Assembly (NCBI RefSeq): GCF_035920445.1
Contig: NZ_CP109162.1
Span: 6,262,001 to 6,326,000, forward strand
DNA: 64,000 bases
Reading direction: 5' to 3'
DNA from: Nocardia sp. NBC_01730
GTDB taxonomy: Bacteria > Actinomycetota > Actinomycetes > Mycobacteriales > Mycobacteriaceae
Under the pieces are notes generated by a model. It was not told the DNA's origin and did no database searches. It worked only from the letters and a program-made list of their open reading frames with translations. Every line of letters starts with the position of its first letter. Within the stretch, counting starts at the first letter, position 1. A program made the translations under genes and the position numbers. Of the stretch, positions 1-9,300 are shown piece by piece.

Positions 1-900
1 GCGTCCGATGCGCAGGCCGCAGATGCGAATACCGCAGCGGCGGCTCGGGCCACGCCGTCGACGGCCGCGCATACCGCACCCGCGGAAGCCCACTCGGCGC
101 ACGAACCAGGGCAACCGGAACCCGTCACGCAGAGCGATGACCTGCTGCGCGAGGTGGAAGCCGCCTGGGCGGAGATCCGCACCAAGGTGCGCGAGTTCGG
201 CGCGGCCGTGCAGGCGATGCTGGCCGGCGCGTCGGTGTCGCGCGTCGAGGGCAATGTCATCGTGTTCGCGCATCAGCACGCCCCACTGGCGCAGCGATTG
301 TCTGATCCGCGGAATCTGGAAGCGGTGCGGTCGGCGGTGCGCGCTGTGCTCGGTCGCGACCATGAGGTGCGCTGGGAAGCGGGTGGTGCGGCACCGCGGC
401 CTGCCGCGGCGCCGCGGTCCGGCGGCGGGGGGAACCGATCGCGCGGATCGGCGGGCAGTCAAGCCGCAGGACGTGAATCGGGCAACGCGGCCGGACGTGG
501 TTCGGATGCCGCTGCGCCGCCGCGCTTTTCGCGCCCGAGTCAGGCCAGGAATGCAGGCGCGGACCAGCAGACCGGTGCAGGCCGGTCGCGCCAAGGCCGC
601 TCCGACTCACGTCCGTTCGGCGGCGATGACGATATTCCACCGCCCGACTATCCCGATCTGCCGGACGATCCCGGCCCCGCGGACTCCGCGACGTTCGATG
701 CCGCTGCGAGCGGAAACGACGCCGCGACCAGCAGGGGATGGGACAACGACGGGGTCGTTCCCGCCTCGACGCCGGAGGAGGAGCAAGAGATGCTGGCCGC
801 CGCGGCGGATCCGGTGGCTCCTGGCGACCGGCGAGACCCAGACGAGGTCGCTCTCGAATTGCTGAAGAGTGAGCTCGGTGCCACACGGATGGACGGTTGA
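1..900 (+). CDS. dnaX: DNA polymerase III subunit gamma/tau, C-terminal part (5' end outside window)
   Basis: The frame is open from base 1 and ends with TGA at 898-900, so 299 codons of the 3' end are visible. The family is the clamp-loader ATPase of the replicative polymerase; its ATPase and zinc domains lie upstream of the window. Visible here are an Ala/Pro-rich linker (first ~45 codons), a compact domain with AWAEIRTKVREFGAAV and VIVFAHQHAPLAQRL, typical of the tau C-terminal domain in Corynebacteriales, and a long Gly/Ala/Pro/Asp-rich low-complexity tail. A second open frame over the same bases is a composition shadow. The stop codon overlaps TTGACA, a possible -35 element facing the next gene. 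Position next to a fadA-fadB pair and, further on, ybaB-recR supports the call. Confidence 0.85.
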   Translation, partial: ASDAQAADANTAAAARATPSTAAHTAPAEAHSAHEPGQPEPVTQSDDLLREVEAAWAEIRTKVREFGAAVQAMLAGASVSRVEGNVIVFAHQHAPLAQRLSDPRNLEAVRSAVRAVLGRDHEVRWEAGGAAPRPAAAPRSGGGGNRSRGSAGSQAAGRESGNAAGRGSDAAAPPRFSRPSQARNAGADQQTGAGRSRQGRSDSRPFGGDDDIPPPDYPDLPDDPGPADSATFDAAASGNDAATSRGWDNDGVVPASTPEEEQEMLAAAADPVAPGDRRDPDEVALELLKSELGATRMDG

Positions 901-1194
901 CAACCACTGCTCCGACGACGTTAAGTTAACCAGAGTTCGCACACCGCCGGTAGTATGAATGGGCGGCCGTGAGCTCAGGTACGACGAGGTTCTATGGTAG
1001 GCCCAGACGTACGGGCGACCGGGAATATGCGTCCGCTGTCGCTTGCCCTGTTTTGTACAGCGTCAGGACGGTCGGTCGCAGGGCCGGTCGATGAGGTCAG
1101 CCGCAGCCATGCCGCAGCACGCGGTGTTGCCGCACAGAGCGCCCGGACGGACGAGGGTCCGGCCGCCGCACCTTTAAGGAAGGAACACTCCGAT

Positions 1195-2409
1195 ATGACC
1201 ACAGAGGCCTACATTTACGAGGCCATCCGCACTCCGCGCGGCCGCGGCAAGAAGAATGGCTCGCTGCACTCGGTCAAGCCGATCGACTTGACTGTTGGTC
1301 TGATCCAGGAGCTGCGCGGCCGTTTCCCGAACCTCGACGAGGACCGCATCTCCGACTTGATCCTCGGCGTGGTCGCGCCGGTCGGCGACCAGGGCGCCGA
1401 CATCGCTCGCACGGCGGTGACCGTGGCCGGACTGCCCGACACCGTCGGCGGCTTCCAGCTCAACCGCTTCTGCGCCTCCGGCCTGGAGGCCGTCAACCTG
1501 GCCGCGCAGAAGGTCCGCTCCGGCTTCGACGACCTGGTTCTCGCCGGTGGCGTCGAGTCCATGTCCCGCGTGCCCATGGGTTCGGATGGCGGCGCGTGGG
1601 CGCTCGACCCGGCCACCAACTACGACACCTACTTCGTTCCGCAGGGTGTGTCCGCCGACCTGATCGCCACCATAGAGGGCTTCGGCCGCGACGACGTCGA
1701 CGCTTACGCGGTGCGCTCGCAGGAGCTGGCCGCCAAGGCCACCACCGGCGGCTACTTCGCCAAGTCGATCGTTCCGGTCAAGGACCAGAACGGCATCATC
1801 GTGCTGGACAAGGACGAGCACATGCGTCCCGGCACCACCGCAGAGGACCTGGCGAAGCTGCAGCCGTCCTTCGCCGTGATCGGTGAGATGGGTGGCTTCG
1901 ACGCGGTGGCGCTGCAGAAGTACTACTTCGTCGAGAAGATCAACCACGTCCACCACGGCGGTAACAGCTCCGGCATCGTCGACGGTGCCGCGCTCGTGCT
2001 CGTCGGTAGCAAGGAAGCGGGAGAGGCGTCGGGTCTCACCCCGCGTGCGCGCGTTGTCGCGACCGCCACCAGCGGCGCCGACTCGACCATCATGCTGACC
2101 GGTCCGACCCCGGCCGCCAAGAAGGCGCTGGCCAAGGCCGGACTGACGCTCGATGACATCGACCTGGTCGAGATCAACGAGGCGTTCGCCTCCGTGGTGC
2201 TGAAGTTCCAGAAGGACCTGAACGTCCCGGACGAGAAGCTGAACGTGAACGGCGGCGCGATCGCAATGGGCCACCCGCTGGGTGCGACCGGCGCGATGAT
2301 CACCGGCACCATGGTCGACGAGCTGGAGCGCCGCAATGGCCGCTACGCGCTGATCACCCTGTGCATCGGCGGCGGCATGGGTGTGGCCACCATCATCGAG
2401 CGGGTCTGA
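1195..2409 (+). CDS. fadA: acetyl-CoA C-acyltransferase (thiolase)
   Basis: A 404-aa thiolase catalysing the last, CoA-dependent cleavage of 3-ketoacyl-CoA in beta-oxidation. Visible are the N-terminal [17 protein letters not shown], the acyl-accepting Cys in [12 protein letters not shown] (about residue 92), [18 protein letters not shown], the catalytic His in [15 protein letters not shown] and the second catalytic Cys in LCIGGGMG. Length is normal for the family. ATG 1195 is chosen because AAGGAAGG lies 9 bases upstream; a longer in-frame extension back to 994 has no conserved residues. The 294 bases between dnaX and this start hold no gene, only possible promoter elements near 897 and 950. 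Its partner fadB follows after a 265-bp gap filled by repeats, so the two probably form the alpha/beta subunits of one fatty-acid oxidation complex. Confidence 0.93.
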   Translation: MTTEAYIYEAIRTPRGRGKKNGSLHSVKPIDLTVGLIQELRGRFPNLDEDRISDLILGVVAPVGDQGADIARTAVTVAGLPDTVGGFQLNRFCASGLEAVNLAAQKVRSGFDDLVLAGGVESMSRVPMGSDGGAWALDPATNYDTYFVPQGVSADLIATIEGFGRDDVDAYAVRSQELAAKATTGGYFAKSIVPVKDQNGIIVLDKDEHMRPGTTAEDLAKLQPSFAVIGEMGGFDAVALQKYYFVEKINHVHHGGNSSGIVDGAALVLVGSKEAGEASGLTPRARVVATATSGADSTIMLTGPTPAAKKALAKAGLTLDDIDLVEINEAFASVVLKFQKDLNVPDEKLNVNGGAIAMGHPLGATGAMITGTMVDELERRNGRYALITLCIGGGMGVATIIERV

Positions 2410-2432
2410 ATCCCAACCGACAGATGAGAATT

Positions 2433-2650
2433 CACAGCGGCGTGAGCGTCGGGCCCGGAGGCGGCAGCCTGCGTGACCACGGAGGGCCTGCGAACGCCGC
2501 TCATAAACACAGCGGCGTGAGCGTCAGGCCCGGAGGCGGCAGCCTGCGTGACCACGGAGGGCCTGCGAACGCCGCTCATAAACACAGCGGCGTGAGCGTC
2601 AGGCCCGGAGGCGGCAGCCTGCGTAACCGCGGAGGGCCTGCGAACGCCGC
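2433..2650. repeat. three tandem copies of a 75-bp palindromic repeat
   Basis: Units start at 2433, 2508 and 2583; the period is exactly 75 bp and the last unit is cut to about 68 bp. Copies differ at only a few positions. Each copy carries outer inverted arms AGCGGCGT / ACGCCGCT and inner arms AGGCCC / GGGCCT, so each can fold into a long hairpin in DNA or mRNA. The array fills most of the gap between fadA and fadB, ending just before the fadB Shine-Dalgarno. Both strands stay open across it because 75 is a multiple of three, but neither translation resembles a protein. It looks like a REP/BIME-type element rather than a CRISPR, since there are no spacers. Confidence 0.85.
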
Positions 2651-2674
2651 GAATCGACAAGGAGACATAGAGCT

Positions 2675-4825
2675 GTGAGCGACACCAACATGATCGGTTG
2701 GGAGCAGGATTCGGACGGCATCGTCACGCTGACGATGGACGACCCGAACCAGAGCGCCAACACAATGAACGAGCTGTACAAGAAGTCGATGACCGCCACT
2801 GTCGACCGGCTCGAGGCGGAGAAGGACACCATCGCCGGTGTCGTCGTGACCTCCGCGAAGAAGACCTTCTTCGCAGGCGGCGACCTGAAGAACATGATGA
2901 AGGTCGGCCCGGACGACGCGCAGGCACTGATGGAGGAGCTCGGCGAGATCAAGGGCGCGCTGCGCCGACTGGAGCAGCTGGGCAAGCCGGTCGTCGCCGC
3001 CATCAACGGCGCCGCGCTCGGCGGTGGCCTGGAGATCGCGCTGGCCACGCACTACCGCATCGCGGCCGACGTGCCGGGTTCGCAGATCGGTCTGCCGGAG
3101 GCCACCCTCGGCCTGCTGCCCGCCGGTGGCGGCGTCATCCGTACCGTGCGCATGCTGGGTCTGCAGAACGCCCTGATGCAGGTGCTGCTGCAGGGCCAGC
3201 GCAACAAGCCGGCAAAGGCCAAGGAGATCGGCCTGGTCAACGAGCTCGTCGGTGCCACAGAGGAGCTGGTGCCCGCCGCCAAGGCGTGGATCAAGGCCAA
3301 CCCGGACAAGGGTGTGCAGCCCTGGGACGTCAAGGGCTTCAAGATCCCGGGCGGCACCCCGTCCTCGCCCGCGTTCGCGGCGAACCTGCCCGCCTTCCCG
3401 GCCAACCTGCGCAAGCAGATCAAGGGCGCGAACATGCCCGCTCCGCGCGCCATCATGTCTGCCGCGGTCGAGGGCGCGCAGGTCGACATCGACAACGCGT
3501 CGCTGATCGAGTCCCGCTACTTCGTGCACCTGCTCACCGGCCCGGTCGCGAAGAACATGATCCAGGCGTTCTTCTTCGACCTGCAGACCATCAACAACGG
3601 TGGTTCGCGGCCGAAGGACGTGCCGAAGAAGGAGATCAAGAAGGTCGGCGTGCTCGGCGCGGGCATGATGGGCGCAGGCATCGCGTACGTCTCCGCCAAG
3701 GCGGGCTACCAGGTCGTGCTGAAGGACGTCACGATCGAGGCGGCCGAGCGCGGCAAGAACTACTCCGAGAAGATCGAGGCCAAGGCACTCTCCCGCGGCA
3801 AGACCACCGAGGAGAAGTCCAAGGCGCTGCTGGACCGGATCAAGCCGACCGCGGACGCGGCCGACTTCGCCGGTGTCGACTTCGTCGTCGAGGCCGTCTT
3901 CGAGAACACCGAGCTGAAGCACAAAGTGTTCCAGGAGATCGAGGACGTCGTCACCCCCGACGCGCTGCTCGGCTCGAACACCTCCACCTTGCCGATCACC
4001 GGCCTCGCGGCCGGCGTGAAGCGCCAGGAGGACTTCATCGGTATCCACTTCTTCTCGCCGGTCGACAAGATGCCGCTTGTGGAGATCATCAAGGGTGAGA
4101 AGACCTCGGACGAGGCGCTGGCCAGGGTGTTCGACTACACACTCGCTATCCGCAAGACGCCGATCGTCGTCAACGACAGCCGCGGCTTCTTCACCTCGCG
4201 CGTGATCGGCACCTTCGTCAACGAGGCGATCGCCATGCTCGACGAGGGCATCGAGCCCGCGACCATCGAGCAGGCCGGTCTGCAGGCGGGGTACCCGGCT
4301 GCGCCGCTGCAGCTGTCGGACGAGCTGAACATGAAGCTCATGCAGAAGATCGCCAAGGAGACCAAGGAGGCCGCCGAGTCGGGCGACACCACCATGGGCG
4401 CCAAGCGTCACCCGGCGCAGGACGTCATCGACTACATGGTGTCCGAGGGGCGGCCGGGCCGTCTGGAGAAGGCGGGCTTCTACGAGTACGACGAGAACGG
4501 CAAGCGCACTGGTCTGTGGCCGGGGCTGCGTGAGCACTTCAAGACCACGGCGGACTTCAGCGTTCCGCTGCAGGATCTGGTCGACCGCATGTTGTTCGCG
4601 GAGGCGATCGAGACCCAGAACTGCTTCGACGAGGGTGTGCTGACCTCGACCGCCGACGCCAACATCGGCTCGATCTTCGGCATCGGCTTCCCGGCCTGGA
4701 CCGGCGGTGTGCACCAGTACATCGTTGGCTACCCAGGCGGGCACGAGGCCTTCGTGGCCCGCGCCGACTACCTCGCCAAGACCTATGGCGCGCGCTTCGA
4801 GGTCCCTGCCTCGCTGCGCAAGTAG
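2675..4825 (+). CDS. fadB: 3-hydroxyacyl-CoA dehydrogenase / enoyl-CoA hydratase fusion
   Basis: A 716-aa bifunctional beta-oxidation alpha subunit. Residues ~1-190 are a crotonase domain (KKTFFAGGDLKN, NGAALGGGLEIALATHYRIA, PEATLGLLPAGGG with the catalytic Glu); residues ~320 onward are an NAD-binding 3-hydroxyacyl-CoA dehydrogenase (VGVLGAGMMGAGIA; NTSTLPIT; HFFSPVDKMPLVEI, whose His is catalytic), followed by the two C-terminal dehydrogenase repeats. GTG 2675 is the start, with AAGGAG 11 bases upstream. It lies downstream of fadA in the same orientation, so the pair should be cotranscribed, with the 75-bp repeats in the intercistronic mRNA. A strong hairpin terminator follows the stop. Confidence 0.95.
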   Translation: MSDTNMIGWEQDSDGIVTLTMDDPNQSANTMNELYKKSMTATVDRLEAEKDTIAGVVVTSAKKTFFAGGDLKNMMKVGPDDAQALMEELGEIKGALRRLEQLGKPVVAAINGAALGGGLEIALATHYRIAADVPGSQIGLPEATLGLLPAGGGVIRTVRMLGLQNALMQVLLQGQRNKPAKAKEIGLVNELVGATEELVPAAKAWIKANPDKGVQPWDVKGFKIPGGTPSSPAFAANLPAFPANLRKQIKGANMPAPRAIMSAAVEGAQVDIDNASLIESRYFVHLLTGPVAKNMIQAFFFDLQTINNGGSRPKDVPKKEIKKVGVLGAGMMGAGIAYVSAKAGYQVVLKDVTIEAAERGKNYSEKIEAKALSRGKTTEEKSKALLDRIKPTADAADFAGVDFVVEAVFENTELKHKVFQEIEDVVTPDALLGSNTSTLPITGLAAGVKRQEDFIGIHFFSPVDKMPLVEIIKGEKTSDEALARVFDYTLAIRKTPIVVNDSRGFFTSRVIGTFVNEAIAMLDEGIEPATIEQAGLQAGYPAAPLQLSDELNMKLMQKIAKETKEAAESGDTTMGAKRHPAQDVIDYMVSEGRPGRLEKAGFYEYDENGKRTGLWPGLREHFKTTADFSVPLQDLVDRMLFAEAIETQNCFDEGVLTSTADANIGSIFGIGFPAWTGGVHQYIVGYPGGHEAFVARADYLAKTYGARFEVPASLRK

Positions 4826-4846
4826 TCATCGCTCGAACCCGACGTC

Positions 4847-4881
4847 AAAGCCCGCCATCGCTTTTCGCGGTGGCGGGCTTT
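4847..4881 (+). terminator. Rho-independent-type hairpin after fadB
   Basis: Arms AAAGCCCGCCA (4847-4857) and TGGCGGGCTTT (4871-4881) pair perfectly, and the loop side can extend the stem (CCATCGC against GCGGTGG). It ends 56 bases past the fadB stop. A GTG inside the 3' arm could open the next reading frame, but the hairpin makes that start unlikely. Confidence 0.85.
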
Positions 4882-4959
4882 CGCCGTTTCCGGGTGGGTG
4901 ATCGGCGGATTTCAGTTCCGTTCGCTGTGGCGCGCGCCCTTGCGGATACGTTGGGAGCC

Positions 4960-6072
4960 GTGCCGAGACGTAGCCGCCGCATCCTGGTCGCCAGTTGTGC
5001 CCTCGCGTTCGTGTCAGCCCCCGCTGTGACGGTGCCGGAGGCTGCCGCCGATCCGGCGGCGGGCCCGTTGGTGCGGCTGCTCGGCGAGCAGGTGATCGAG
5101 CACGACCTGAACTTCGCGGGAACCACCGTGGGGGGCCTGTCCGGGATCGACTACCAGGAGCGCACCGGCGAGTATGTGCTGATCAGCGACGACCAGTCCG
5201 ACAGGAACCCTGCCCGGTACTACACCGCGCGCTTCGAGGTCGGCGAGAAGGGGGTGGGTCCGGTGACGTTCACCGGCACGCGTCCGCTCTTGACGTCGAC
5301 GGGGACCCCCTACGCCCCGAAGTCGGTGGACCCGGAGGAGATCCGGGTCGATCCGTGGACCGGCGACTACTACTGGACGCAGGAGGGCGAACGGACCGAC
5401 ACTGTCCGTGCGGACCCCTCGGTGCGGATCGCTCGGCCCGACGGCACGTTCGCGGGTGACCTGCCGATCCCTGGCGACGAACGGATGCTGCCGAATGCGG
5501 GGCCGCGGCAGAACCTGGCGCTGGAGGGCGCGACCTTCGCCGCCGGGGGTGCACTGTTCCTGACGTCGGTGGAGGGACCGCTGCTGCAGGACGGACCGGA
5601 GGCAACCACGACCAGTGGCGCGCCCGCCCGGATCACCGTCCAGGCGCGCTTCGGACCGCCGCTTGCCCAATACGTGTATCCGATGGAGCCGGTGTTCGCC
5701 GAGTCGCGTCCCGAAGCTGGCCTCGGCATGAATGGGATCTCGTCCATCTTGGCCGCCGACCCGCTGGACCCGACGAAACTCCTTGTGCTGGAAAGGTCCT
5801 ATGTCAAGGGCGTCGGCAACGCGGTCCGTATCTACGAGGCGGATCTGGGCGCGGCGAGCAACGTCCTCGACGCGCCGATCGGCGCCGCACGTCCGGTCGC
5901 CAAGCGGCTGCTCGTCGACCTCGCCGACGTCGGGCCCGCCGCGATCGACAACATCGAGGCCATGACCTGGGGTCCGCGCCTGCCCTCCGGCGAACGCACC
6001 CTCGTGCTGGTGAGCGACAACAACTTCCTCGCCAACCAGATCACTCAGGTCATCGCACTCGCCGTCGGTTAG
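4960..6072 (+). CDS. secreted esterase-like activity of phytase family protein
   Basis: A 370-aa exported protein. The N terminus MPRRSRRILVASCALAF... through PEAAADPAAG is a signal peptide with a probable cleavage after AAA/ADP. The body matches the phytase-like beta-propeller family: FAGTTVGGLSGIDY, YVLISDDQSDRNPARYY, PEEIRVDPWTGDYYW, NLALEGATFAAGG, GMNGISSILA and NIEAMTWGP. The biochemical substrate of this family is not settled. GTG 4960 is preferred because it begins a clean signal peptide with a nearby GGGAG; the upstream GTG at 4870 lies in the terminator stem. It is monocistronic, with the fadB terminator before it and a 325-bp gap after. Confidence 0.75.
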   Translation: MPRRSRRILVASCALAFVSAPAVTVPEAAADPAAGPLVRLLGEQVIEHDLNFAGTTVGGLSGIDYQERTGEYVLISDDQSDRNPARYYTARFEVGEKGVGPVTFTGTRPLLTSTGTPYAPKSVDPEEIRVDPWTGDYYWTQEGERTDTVRADPSVRIARPDGTFAGDLPIPGDERMLPNAGPRQNLALEGATFAAGGALFLTSVEGPLLQDGPEATTTSGAPARITVQARFGPPLAQYVYPMEPVFAESRPEAGLGMNGISSILAADPLDPTKLLVLERSYVKGVGNAVRIYEADLGAASNVLDAPIGAARPVAKRLLVDLADVGPAAIDNIEAMTWGPRLPSGERTLVLVSDNNFLANQITQVIALAVG

Positions 6073-6397
6073 CCGGTGCGGCGTCTTCGGCCGGTGGCCT
6101 GGTAGGCGGCTGTCGCGCGAGTGAAGCAGTCGTAGAAGCACCTCGCGCTGTTCGGGGCATAGCCTGCTTCGTGTCGCGCCGGAAACTGAGCCCTCCGCAG
6201 AGCGCTGACCAGCTCGAACATCCTGGTCAGGCAACACGAACCTGTCCTGTTTCGAAACATCTCCCACGAAATCTCGCGCCGCGCTACGTTGGAGTATGCG
6301 CAGACATATCGGACACCAAGAGGTTGCCCGGCTGTCCGACGTCGGCGCGAAGCTGGTCGCCGGCGACACCGATTCGATGTGAGTTCGAGGTGATCGC
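6073..6397. other. intergenic region before the PknK-type kinase
   Basis: No gene is supported over these 325 bases. The only structure noticed is a perfect 10-bp palindrome GTTTCGAAAC at 6249-6258. The kinase promoter should lie here. A short open frame (6171-6401) has no Shine-Dalgarno and no recognisable content. Confidence 0.5.
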
Positions 6398-9300
6398 ATG
6401 AATCCAGAGATGCAGTCGGGCGGGGCGGGCACCGGATCGACTGCGGCCGAAGCGAATACGCAGCGTCAGGCGCCCATCGATATCGGCGACGAGCTCGAAG
6501 CGATGGGTCTGTCCGGTGCGGTGGAGATCGGCCACGGCGGGTTCGGCGTGGTGTATCGCTGTATCCAGACCGCGCTCGACCGCGTCGTCGCGGTGAAGGT
6601 GCTCTCCTCGGAGATCGACCAGGAGAGCAGGGAGCGCTTTCTCCGCGAGGAGCAAGCCATGGGCAGGCTGTCCGGTCATCCGAACATAGTCGACATCCTC
6701 CAGGTGGACGTCACCGCCACCGGAATGCCGCTGATCGTGATGCCGTACTGCAACCGCGGGTCGTTGGAACAGCTCATCCGGGATCAGGGCCCGCTCACCT
6801 GGGCCGACTCCCTGCGGGCCGGGGTGAAGCTGTCGGGTGCGATCGAGAGCGCGCATCGAGCCGAAATCCTGCACCGGGACGTGAAACCGGCCAACGTCCT
6901 GCTCAGCGGCTACGGCGAGCCACAGCTAACGGATTTCGGCATCGCCCGCATTCCCGGCGGGTTCCGCACGTCCAGCAGTCTGATCACCGGCTCGCCCGCG
7001 TTCACCGCGCCGGAGGTGCTCAAGGGCGACGAACCGACCGTGCGCTCCGACATCTACGGCCTCGGCTCGACATTGTTCGCGCTGCTCACCGGGCATGCGG
7101 CCTTCGAGAGGCAGGCGGGGGAGAGGGTGGTCGCGCAGTTTCTGCGGATCACCACCCAGCCGGTGCCCGACCTGCGCGCCCAGGACATTCCCTCGGACGT
7201 GGCTGCCGTCATCGAGCAGGCCATGTCCCCGAATCCGCGCGACCGCCCGTCCACCGCCTACGAGTTCGGCGAAATGCTGCGGGCCGTGCAGCGTGACCAC
7301 GACCAGCTGCCCGACGAGATGGCGCTGCTCGACACCAAGCCCGAATCCGAGTCGACCACCGTCGGCGAGCCAACGGCAACGGTGACCAGGTCCCGTCCTG
7401 GCGTCACGGCGCGACGCAGCTGGCCACTGACGCTGCGGCCCGCGGTATCGCAGCATTCCGGCGCCACGGGCACGTCCGCGATCACGATGCCCCCGAAACC
7501 GGAAACCAAATTCCGTCCGCCGACACCCGCCCGCGAGCCGGTGCCGCGACCGCGCCTGCTCGACATCCTGCGTGCGGGAGGCAGTCGCAGGCTCGCGATG
7601 ATCCACGCCCCCGCGGGATTCGGCAAGAGCACGGTGGCCGCGCAATGGCGGGCCGCGCTCGCCGAGCAGGACGTGGCGGTCGCCTGGATCGGCGTGGACC
7701 ACGACGACGACAACGAGATCTGGTTTCTCGCTCACCTCGTCGAATCGATCCGCCGTGTCCGCCCCGACATCGGCAACGGCCTGGTCCAAGTGCTGGAGGA
7801 GTGCCCTGCCGACGCCTCCGCGTTCGTGATCTCCACACTGATCGATGAGATCCACGCGAGTGGCAAGACGATCGTGGTGATCGTCGACGACTGGCATCGG
7901 GTCGGTGACGCGGGCGTGCACCGCGCGATGAACGCCATGCTGGAGAACGGCTGCCATCATCTGCGCTTTGTCGTGACCAGCCGGGAGCAGTCCGGGCTGC
8001 CGACGAGCCGGATGCGCGTGCACGACGAGCTAGTCGAGATCGGCTCGGCCGCGCTGCGCCTGACCGTGGACGAGACGCGGCAGATCCTGGTGGAGCGCAA
8101 CGGGTTCGCGCTCACCGCCGAGCAGGTGGCCGAGATCCACACGGCCACCGACGGCTGGCCGGCGGCCATCCAGCTGGTGAGCCTGTCGCTGCGCGGCAAC
8201 GCCGATCCAGCGCAACTGATCGCCACCCTCTCCGGGGGCGACCACGGCATTCGCGAGTACCTCGCCGAGAACGTGCTCGACGCCCTGGAACCGAAGATGC
8301 TCGAGTTCCTGATGTCGATCGCGGTGACCGAGCGGATATCCGCTTCGCTTGCCGCGGCGCTGTCCGGTGCGGCGGACGCCGAACAGCTGTTGGAGCAGGC
8401 CGAACAGCGTGAGTTGTTCTTGCGGCGCATCGAGCACGACCCCGAGTGGTTCCGGATGCAGCCGCTGTTCGCCGAGCACCTGCGGACCCGGCTGGACCGC
8501 GTCCACCCGGGAAGGCTGAAGTCACTGCACCGCAAGGCTTCCCTCTGGTACGCCGAGCACCAGTCGCTGCGCAAGTCGGTCGATCACGCGCTGGCCGCGG
8601 CCGATCTGAAGATGGCGCTCGACCTGCTCGAGAGCGGCGGCATGGACCTGATCGACGGATCCCGCCTCGCCACGCTGCTCGGCAGCGTGTCGAAATTGCC
8701 GATGCAGCAGGTGGCTTCGCGCTCCAAACTGCTGATGGCGGTGGCGAGGGCCAATGTGAACCTGCAGCAGTCCGGCGCGGCGCGCAACGCGCTCGGCAGG
8801 CTGTCGAACATCCTGGCTCGCGGTTCGTCCACCGACGCCGATGTGTATGTGCAGCGCTGCCAGGCCATGGTGCTCGCCGCGACGGACCAGATCGCCCGCG
8901 ACCACACCGAGGGCGTGCTGGATCGGGTCGCCGACTGCCTGCAACGACCGGAGGAGCTGCCCGCCTGGACGGTATCGACCGCGGCGAACGTGTCCGCGTT
9001 CGTACGGCTGTGCGAGTTCGACTTCGAGGGCGCGCGGCAGATACAGGTATGGGCCGAGGAATACCACGCGCGCTCGAAAGACCCGCTCAACATGGTCTTC
9101 GGTCTCTGTTGTCAGGGCGATGCCGCCTACGAGCAGCTCGACATCCAGACGGCCACTCGGTGCTTTCAGCAGGCGTGGGAGACCGCGCGGGCGCGTTCGG
9201 GCCCGCACTCGCACGCGGCGCGTGTCGCCGCTGCTCTGCTCGGCGAAGTGAACTACCGGCGCGGTGATCTCGACGCCGCCGATCGGCTGCTCGACGAGAG

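Noticed and set aside
8..865. Alternative plus frame across dnaX
   Set aside because: Arg-rich translation with no domain; the dnaX frame has the conserved C-terminal domain.
2433..2650. CRISPR-like direct repeats
   Set aside because: The units are contiguous with no variable spacers, and there are no cas genes.
2361..2678. Protein-coding frame through the 75-bp repeats
   Set aside because: It stays open only because the unit is a multiple of three; there is no start site, family match or codon pattern.
1174..4744. Long minus-strand frames antisense to fadA and fadB
   Set aside because: They are high-GC mirror frames of strongly conserved enzymes on the plus strand.
4870..4959. Longer N terminus for the phytase-like protein
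   Set aside because: Its GTG lies in the terminator stem and it would bury the signal peptide.
6171..6401. Short gene before the kinase
   Set aside because: No ribosome site, no recognisable content, and it overlaps the expected kinase promoter.
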